Source: Mikania micrantha
Taxonomy: Eukaryota > Streptophyta > Magnoliopsida > Asterales > Asteraceae
Direction of reading: 5' to 3'
NCBI GenBank assembly: GCA_009363875.1
Contig: CM018693.1
Coordinates: 74,570,986-74,634,985, forward strand
Length of the DNA stretch: 64,000 bases
The notes beneath the pieces were generated by a model. The model saw only the letters and a program-made list of their open reading frames with translations. It was not told where the DNA came from and did not search any database. Every line of letters starts with the position of its first letter. Position 1 is the stretch's first letter. This document shows, piece by piece, positions 61,150 through 64,000 of this stretch. Position numbers and translations under genes: made by a program.

Positions 61150-61915
61150 ACTAGGGTATTCTATGAAAACTTAGGAATTCTTTTATGCAGTAGAAACAAT
61201 GAAAAAAACCTTAGTTAACGTATACATTATGCTTAGAAAACCACAATTAGTACTAAGATTGTGTATTGACCAGTTATGTGGATGGAACTAGTTAGTCATG
61301 ACGTCGACTTAGAAATGGACTGATTATTCTCAACTAGACCAACATAGATTCCTCAGAGAAACTATCTCTAGCTTTGAGAACAAACGATAAGGTGTTTTGA
61401 GTTATGAAGAAATTAAGCAAAACATAGTAGTAAAAAAATTGCGAGCAATAAGGTGCACCAAGGTCTGAAACGATATTTGGTGTACCATGCTGAAGGCAAT
61501 GACACAGGGAGACAAGAACAAGACGCATCTGACTCTTGAGAGTAAGTCAAAAAATAGGACTTGCTGTGTATAGGACCAGATAACATGAATAACATAGAAC
61601 TAATCATAATACAACTTAGGTTATAGGTCGTAAGGAATTATTGGTCGATTAATTCTTGATCAAATTGATCGAGGAGATTTGAATAGGCTAGCACTTGCAT
61701 TTCATCGACGAACCTACGGGAATTACGGATTGTGAAGTTAAACAAATGAAACGATGATGTATTCCTAACAAGAAGTTTCGATGAAATTCCAAACGTAACC
61801 CAGAGATTCATTTGGGAGCGTAAGGAATCACACGCAAGACAAAGTTTTCCCATATGTTTACAGAGAAAGTCGTGCCTGATAATGGTTTTAAATGTCGGGA
61901 CGAAATTTCTTTAAC
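61150..61915 (+). other. degenerate 3' internal region of gypsy element X2
   Basis: No credible gene. The last 60 bases (GAGAAAGTCGTGCCTGATAA...) match 6200-6255 in front of the X LTR, so this is the tail of a related element into which copia C apparently inserted. Confidence 0.65.
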
Positions 61916-61925
61916 AAGGGGAGAT
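61916..61925 (+). other. polypurine tract of X2
   Basis: AAGGGGAGAT precedes the LTR start TGTAAGATCAGTGCC at 61926; same layout as X and G2. Confidence 0.8.
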
Positions 61926-63050
61926 TGTAAGATCAGTGCCTGAACAGTAGATTGGAACCGTAGGATTTTACTGTATGTATGTGTACCGAAATTATCCGTA
62001 CACTATTTTGTGAAAATTCTATATGAACATCTTGCAAATAGTGTAGAAACTCAACACAGACAGACAACACATACAGAAACGATACGAACATGACCAAGAT
62101 GTGAAATTTTATGTGCTTGTTAGATAGGACTTTATTATGTATGAACGTATGTGAGAACGTATAAATCAAAATAATAACGGACGTCGTTAGATGAATATTA
62201 AACTGACGGAGTATTCGTACGGGTGATGATTCATACAAATATATGTGTGGGTTTAACGTTTTGAATGATGTCTAATAAATAGAAAACCGTATTGGAAAGT
62301 AACGTTGTCGTCGTATTCGAACGAGTGACGATTCGTACGAATACGCACGACAATGATACGAACCGATTAAACAATTAAATTAAACGTGTTTAGAAATTTA
62401 TAAAAAGAAACAAAAGATATTTAGATTAATTTATTAGGAATTACCACCTAAAATACATTAGAAACATCTATTTTAAAAGATCTTAACGTTTCGTTATGAG
62501 AAAACCGAAAACCGACACGTTCACGTGACACCGAGCGAACCCGAGCGAAAACGAACGAACCCGAACACACCCGAACGATTAAAAACATTTAAAAGACTTT
62601 AAATCTCATTAAATAGCTACACCAACCCCATTCTCTCTCTAACCCGGCTCACTCTCTCTCATCGCTTTCCCTCTCTAAAAACCACCTATCTCACTCAATT
62701 CTCAACCAAATCGAGCAAACTTGGTGTCAAAACGACCGTGGGAACGAGTATATCGTGAAGAGATGAAGAAATAGAGACTTGGATCATCGAAATTGAGGTA
62801 CAAACAAGCTCAAACGAGCTTTTTTAGTTGTTATTATTGTTCCGACGAGTTCTTAACATTTCAGGCGGATTTCTACCTTCTAAACCCCTAAGATTTGCAC
62901 AAAAATGATTTAGGAAGTTAAGGAAACTTTTAGATTGAAGTATGGATCAATTGGAAATCGATTTAGACCTGCAAACATTAGAATCGATGCAAGAAACGCA
63001 TGAAAGCTTGTAATGTCGATAAGCTGTAAATCGGCCATCTTCATCCGCCG
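61926..63050 (+). mobile_element. 3' LTR of X2, truncated
   Basis: Starts TGTAAGATCAGTGCC and follows the first 1.2 kb of the X 3' LTR (6266-7450) with clear divergence: twin TGACG motifs at 62210-62340, CCGAAC-rich stretch at 62520-62580, CT-rich leader near 62630, and CCCTAAGATTTGCAC near 62885 matching 7360. Similarity fades near 62980-63050. X2 is thus a separate, related copy whose LTR is cut short. Confidence 0.8.
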
Positions 63051-63059
63051 ATATTAGTA

Positions 63060-63240
63060 GATTCGAACAAATACTTTCTCATACACACGCATACTTTATC
63101 AAACGTATACTTTATCAAACGCATACTTTAAAAATTCATATCGGGTCATACGAACCCATGTTAAGTCATACAAACTCATGCTTTTCATTAAAATTTACAC
63201 TTTTCGCATATGTATTCAAACTCATACAATACTCATACTA
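63060..63240 (+). repeat. TCATAC / CATACTT-rich simple repeat
   Basis: Irregular copies of TCATAC and CGCATACTTTATCAAA(C) fill about 180 bases between the X2 LTR and the copia fragment D. They mark the junction of the two. Confidence 0.7.
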
Positions 63241-64000
63241 TTACTCATACACATCGATGAACTCCCCCTTTTCGTCTGGTGTAATCCCATGATTAACAGC
63301 CAGTGGAGTACCAGCAGGTTTTGCATCTGACATACTGAACCGGATCAGAATGTCACCAACGTATTTGGTCTGATGAATGAAGATTCCTGCCTCAGATTGA
63401 TCCACCTGTAATCCCAGAAAGAATTTCATCTCTCCCATCGAGCTCATTTCAAACTTTTCTTTCATAACCTTCTCGAATTCCTTGCACAGACTATCATTTG
63501 TAGAACCAAAAATGATATCGTCCACGTATACTTGTACCAAGAGTAAATCCCCATCCTTCTCTCGAATGAACAATGTGCAATCAATGACACCTCTTCTGAA
63601 CCCGTTGTTCAGAAGGTGAGTAGATAGTGTCTCGTACCACGCTCGCGGAGCTTGATGCAATCCATATAAAGCCTTGTCCAACTTGTAGACTTGGTCACGA
63701 TGCAATGGATCCTCAAACCCGGGAGGTTGATTTACATACACAGTCTCGTTGATCACACCATGAAGGAATGCACTCTTGACATCAATTTCATAGACTTTAA
63801 ATTTCTTGAAGGATGCATATGCCAAGAAGATACGAATTGCTTCGAGACGAGCAACCGGTGTAAACACTTCATTATAGTCAAGTCCCTTAATCTGTCTGAA
63901 TCCCTGCACCACCAGACGTGCCTTGTTTCGCACAACGATCCAGTGATCGTCCCTTTTGCAACGAAGAACCCATCTTGTGCCTATAACCTTTGCACCTTTA
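63241..64000 (-). pseudogene. copia D reverse transcriptase fragment
   Basis: The minus-strand frame enters from beyond 64000 (GTRWVLRCKRDDHWIVVRNK) and reads a copia RT core without a break: ARLVVQGFRQIKGLDYNEVF, PVARLEAIRIFLAYA, VDVKSAFLHG-like text with ID in place, YGLHQAPRAWYE and the catalytic YVDDIIFGSTND near 63525. It ends at DEKGEFIDVYE, where the RT/RNase H linker should go on (compare copia B). The RNase H and 3' LTR are absent, so the gene is truncated at 63241. It is closer to B than to the gypsy elements but a different family. Confidence 0.9.

Overview
This window looks like gene-poor, repeat-dense nuclear DNA of a eudicot plant. The LTR, gag and pol types recall large composite-family (Asteraceae) genomes, but that is an impression from memory, not a proof. 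I find no intact host gene, rRNA, tRNA or CRISPR array. Almost every base belongs to a transposable element: Ty3/gypsy chromovirus-like elements with very long LTRs (2.8 to 4.3 kb), Ty1/copia elements, three solo LTRs and one Helitron.

Layout. (1) The outer gypsy element X reads on the + strand: part of its 5' LTR (1-3115), decayed gag and integrase remains (3168-6255), a polypurine tract, and a 3' LTR starting at 6266. That 3' LTR is split twice. A solo LTR S1 (9483-13132) sits between GCTTT duplications, and a large nested block A (13756-46560) sits between perfect GGCAG duplications. X resumes at 46566 and ends near 46992. (2) Element A is a minus-strand gypsy element of about 11.4 kb once its own passengers are subtracted. 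Its 3' LTR holds a related solo LTR S2 (15725-18642) and a TGTTGG...CCAACA solo LTR S3 (19429-20556). Its pol is split by a complete copia element B (21965-32083). Its 5' LTR holds a 7.26-kb Helitron (37639-44898) with captured exon fragments, one of them polyamine-oxidase-like. (3) Element G2 (47121-59804, minus strand) is a full-length gypsy element with 3.9-kb LTRs and only a few coding lesions, but it has no target-site duplication. (4) The right end holds the 3' part of copia element C (+, 59805-61149) with an extra ORF after pol, the 3' end of an X-like gypsy element X2 (61150 to about 63050) and a truncated copia reverse-transcriptase region D (minus, 63241-64000).

All autonomous elements carry coding damage. 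B and G2 are the best preserved and A is more damaged, including its protease active site. X is a fossil. Relative order follows from the nesting: X, then S1 and A, then B, S2, S3 and the Helitron inside A.

The most interesting signal lies in the LTRs, not the proteins. Every LTR family carries an array of its own short CG-containing word. GGTTCG/CGAACC is shared by gypsy S1, gypsy G2 and the unrelated copia C. CGTACCG is in A and S2, TTCCGA/TCGGAA in B, GAGCCG in S3 and CGATCTA in X. Five gypsy LTR families also share a consensus-like splice donor block, an acceptor-like block and, in several, a hairpin-forming TATATA block. Four share twin upstream TGACG motifs between inverted ATTCGT/ACGAAT arms. 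These look like conserved control modules kept on a fast-diverging background.
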